DNA from: Pseudomonadales bacterium
Lineage (GTDB): Bacteria > Pseudomonadota > Gammaproteobacteria > Pseudomonadales > DT-91
Length of the DNA: 8,149 nt
NCBI GenBank assembly: GCA_013215025.1
Contig: JABSRR010000158.1
Location: 1-8,149, forward strand
Reading direction: 5' to 3'
How positions within the stretch are numbered: position 1 is the stretch's first letter; each line of letters starts with the position of its first letter. Positions 6,050-8,149 of the stretch are shown piece after piece. The translations under genes and the position numbers were made by a program. The notes below the pieces were generated by a model that saw only the letters and a program-made list of their open reading frames with translations, was not told the origin of the DNA and ran no database searches.

Positions 6050-6958
6050 TTGTCTTCTTCTGCTTTACCCGACGTAACGTCTGAACTTCATGCCGATAAG
6101 CCACATGCATTACAGTGGGTGGGTATGGAAAATATCGCCGTACCTATTCAGCTTGAAATAGCTGATCAAAAGGCGGTTACCGTTGCAGCTAAGGCTAATG
6201 TCTTTGTTAGTCTCGACGCTTTAGCTGCAAAGGGCATTCATATGTCACGCCTGCACCTCGCACTGAATACGCTAGCACAACAGACATGCAATAAGGCAAC
6301 GCTGAACGCCTTACTGAGCCATTTTATTCAAAGCCAGCAGGGCATTAGCAAATCAGCGAAAATCGAATTACACTTCGAGCTTATTTTGCAAAAGCCAGCA
6401 CTGTTAAGCGATGAATTCGGCTATCAAAGCTACCCGCTGCAGCTGTCTGCTGAGCAGAGTGAGCAAGGCTTTAGCCAAACCTTAGGGCTTAGCATACCCT
6501 ACTCTAGTACCTGCCCCTGCTCGGCAGCATTAAGCCGCCAACTGTATGCGGATGCGGTTGAACATAGATTTAGTGATGCGACAATCGACAAGCACGATCT
6601 TCTTAATTGGATAAGGTCTGAAGCAGGCTCAATTGCCACCCCGCACAGCCAGCGATCGAATGCGCATATTGAGCTAGATATTGGCGATGCCGCTTGGCCC
6701 GACCTGGCCTTGCTGATTTTCGAGCTAGAGGAAATGATAGCAACTGCCGTGCAAACCGCCGTTAAACGCCAAGACGAACAAGCGTTCGCACAGTTGAATG
6801 CCAATAATTTGATGTTTTGCGAAGATGCCGCCAGACGGTTAAAACACTGTCTTGATCAAATGCCGCTAGTGCAAGACTATCGGCTGAAAATTGAGCATTT
6901 AGAGAGTCTGCATGCACATAATGCAGTGGTTAGAGACCAAAAGCGCCGTAGCAAATAA
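6050..6958 (+). CDS. folE2: GTP cyclohydrolase FolE2 (type IB)
   Basis: FolE2 converts GTP to dihydroneopterin triphosphate, the first step of folate synthesis, and replaces zinc-dependent FolE because it can use other divalent metals. The 302 residues carry WVGMENIAVPI near the start, KGIHMSRL (61-68), HFELIL (108-113), the catalytic-cysteine motif STCPCSAALSRQ with C155 and C157, and IATPHSQRSNAHI (about 203-215). The length is near the family norm of about 270-300. The start must be TTG: two TTG codons stand side by side at 6047 and 6050, and AGGAG (6038-6042) is better spaced for the second. It is the last gene of the hisI2-pyrC2 unit, 14 bases after the pyrC2 stop. No strong terminator follows, only a short GCATA-TTTT-TATGC hairpin at 6960-6973. 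Confidence 0.93.
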   Translation: MSSSALPDVTSELHADKPHALQWVGMENIAVPIQLEIADQKAVTVAAKANVFVSLDALAAKGIHMSRLHLALNTLAQQTCNKATLNALLSHFIQSQQGISKSAKIELHFELILQKPALLSDEFGYQSYPLQLSAEQSEQGFSQTLGLSIPYSSTCPCSAALSRQLYADAVEHRFSDATIDKHDLLNWIRSEAGSIATPHSQRSNAHIELDIGDAAWPDLALLIFELEEMIATAVQTAVKRQDEQAFAQLNANNLMFCEDAARRLKHCLDQMPLVQDYRLKIEHLESLHAHNAVVRDQKRRSK

Positions 6959-7018
6959 AGCATATTTTTATGCACCGCAATGGTATGCTCTGATCACCTG
7001 ATTACTATCCAAATACCT

Positions 7019-7047
7019 TTGACACCCTAAAAAACTTTATTTCAAAT
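7019..7047 (+). promoter_or_regulatory. Predicted promoter of the maf gene
   Basis: A perfect -35 TTGACA (7019-7024) is followed after 17 bases by TCAAAT (7042-7047), a 4/6 match to the -10. The region is AT-rich and no Zur-like palindrome overlaps it, so maf is probably transcribed independently of the zinc island. The leader would be about 18 bases. Confidence 0.55.
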
Positions 7048-7071
7048 ACTTTATTTTAAAAGCTTCATTTC

Positions 7072-7650
7072 ATGCGCCAGATTATTCTTGCCAGTAGCTC
7101 TCGCTATCGGCAACAACAGCTAAAACAACTTAATCTCGACTTTTGCAGCATAGCCCCTGATGTCGATGAGTCTCCTTTAAAAACGCAGATCAGCGATCAT
7201 ATTGCCCTATCACAAGCATTATCGCGACTGAAAGCCGACAACATAAAACGTTTACACCCTGATGCAATCATTATTGCCGGTGACCAAATCGCAAGCTTTC
7301 AGCAAGGCATTTTAAGTAAGCCGATCACTGAGGCGAATGCATTTCAGCAGCTACGGAAACTTAGCGGGCAGCAACACCGCCTAATAAGCTCTGTTGTGAT
7401 TTACGCCGACGGGCAAGAATATATCCATAGCCATATTGCCACCTTACAGATGCGCAAACTCAGCGATCAGCAAATTCATCGCTATATCGCTCAAGATCAG
7501 CCGCTTCATAGCTGCGGTGCCTACCGTATCGAAGCGCAAGGTATCGCTTTATTTGAAACGCTAGACTGTGAGGATTTTAGCGCGATTGTCGGCATACCGC
7601 TGATATGGACTGCCAATACGCTTAATCAGCTTGGCATCGCGGTGCCGTAA
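7072..7650 (+). CDS. Maf/YceF-family nucleotide pyrophosphatase
   Basis: Maf proteins split nucleoside triphosphates, including modified ones, to the monophosphate and pyrophosphate in the cytoplasm. The 192 residues fit the family length. Visible are ILASSSRYR (5-13), the APDVDES motif (29-35), LSRLKAD with Lys55, AGDQIA (70-75) with the probable catalytic Asp72, LSKP (82-85), and the C-terminal GAYRIEAQGIALFE followed by FSAIVGIPL. The GDQ form is closer to the YceF branch, which acts on 7-methyl-GTP in E. coli, than to the YhdE branch with DTxV, but substrate cannot be fixed from sequence. The ATG at 7072 has no clear ribosome binding site, although the codons after it match the family N-terminus. 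It lies 113 bases after folE2 with its own promoter and is probably not part of the zinc response. Confidence 0.88.
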   Translation: MRQIILASSSRYRQQQLKQLNLDFCSIAPDVDESPLKTQISDHIALSQALSRLKADNIKRLHPDAIIIAGDQIASFQQGILSKPITEANAFQQLRKLSGQQHRLISSVVIYADGQEYIHSHIATLQMRKLSDQQIHRYIAQDQPLHSCGAYRIEAQGIALFETLDCEDFSAIVGIPLIWTANTLNQLGIAVP

Positions 7651-7775
7651 CGTTTTCGTAGCGCAGTGATAACCTTGCTGCAACATCAAAAATTTAGCGT
7701 TCGCAGAGCCGATTACTGAATCACCGCGTAAAGGCATTATGATTCAGACTCTAAACTGGCTCTCAGGACACTCCC

Positions 7776-8149
7776 ATGTTGCGCTTAACGATTTTATTTT
7801 TAGCTGTGTTTAGTCACGGTTTGTTTGCCATTGAAGAGCCCAAATATGCGCTGCTTCACCAACAAGATGAGTTTGAAATTCGGCATTATGCAAGCCATAT
7901 TGCCGCCTCCGTGGTTACCCGCGGCAATATGAAAAGCGCATCCAGCTCGGGTTTTCGAGGCATAGCCGACTATATATTTGGCAATAATCAACATCTATCA
8001 TCGGGCCAATCAGAAAACATTAGCATGACTGCGCCCGTTAGCATGCAATTAAACGATCAGCAGGCTGCATTAAGTACCGATGCATTAAACAATCAACAAG
8101 ATTGGCAGGTGAGCTTTTTTATGCCTGCAGCCTATCAACTTGATACCCT
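7776..8149 (+). CDS. SOUL-family haem-binding protein, exported, cut by the window edge
   Basis: The first 124 codons of a longer gene are present and open to the right edge. A signal peptide (MLRLTILFLAVFSHGLFA, cleavage probably after A18) is followed by the SOUL pattern: EEPKYALLHQQDEFEIRHY, then GFRGIADYIFG, ISMTAPVSMQ and WQVSFFMPAAYQLDT. SOUL proteins bind haem or related porphyrins; bacterial exported members have no settled role. The MTAPV segment is the most conserved part. The ATG at 7776 is supported by AGGA (7765-7768) seven bases upstream. The gap after maf (7651-7775) shows neither a strong promoter nor a terminator, so read-through from maf is possible. Nothing ties it to zinc. 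Confidence 0.88.
   Translation, partial: MLRLTILFLAVFSHGLFAIEEPKYALLHQQDEFEIRHYASHIAASVVTRGNMKSASSSGFRGIADYIFGNNQHLSSGQSENISMTAPVSMQLNDQQAALSTDALNNQQDWQVSFFMPAAYQLDT

Noticed and set aside
6960..6973. GCATA-TTTT-TATGC hairpin after folE2 as a terminator
   Set aside because: The stem is only five weak pairs and no T-run follows, so termination here is not supported.
7717..7746. TGAATC...GATTCA inverted repeat before the SOUL gene
   Set aside because: Six-base arms with an 18-base loop are expected by chance.

Overview
The window is a stretch of a gammaproteobacterial chromosome, probably from an aquatic or marine relative of Pseudomonas or Cellvibrio. The basis is the gene set: DksA2, a ZigA-type COG0523 GTPase, FolE2 and a COG0044 dihydroorotase are grouped much as in Pseudomonas. 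By eye the DNA is moderately AT-rich, with no phage, transposase, tRNA, rRNA or CRISPR. The genus cannot be fixed from the sequence alone.

The core, about 721-6958, is a zinc-starvation island organised around two Zur-type operators. Operator 1 (2969-2991) overlaps the promoter of a leftward unit: the COG0523 zinc GTPase zigA, a DUF1826 protein joined to it by an ATGA overlap, and probably a 69-residue small protein. Operator 2 (4160-4182) lies between two divergent units. Leftward are dksA2, which has lost the zinc-finger cysteines, and a dCTP deaminase gene. Rightward are hisI2 (phosphoribosyl-AMP cyclohydrolase), pyrC2 (dihydroorotase, ATGA overlap with hisI2) and folE2 (zinc-independent GTP cyclohydrolase, TTG start).

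The common logic is that the standard versions of most of these proteins use zinc: DksA, FolE, HisI and PyrC. A second copy made when Zur releases DNA would keep stringent control, folate, histidine and pyrimidine synthesis running, while ZigA is thought to steer remaining zinc to chosen clients. The least expected member is the dCTP deaminase. It offers a zinc-free route to dUMP and could bypass zinc-dependent cytidine or dCMP deaminases. The DUF1826 protein carries an HxD...H...R pattern like an Fe(II)/2-oxoglutarate oxygenase and is the main unknown of the island.

The flanks look unrelated. On the left, 13-429 encodes a four-helix DUF4345-like membrane protein (minus strand), followed by about 290 bases without a convincing gene but with a hairpin and a decayed tandem repeat. 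On the right are a Maf-family nucleotide pyrophosphatase with its own promoter (7072-7650) and the start of an exported SOUL-family haem-binding protein (7776 to the window edge).
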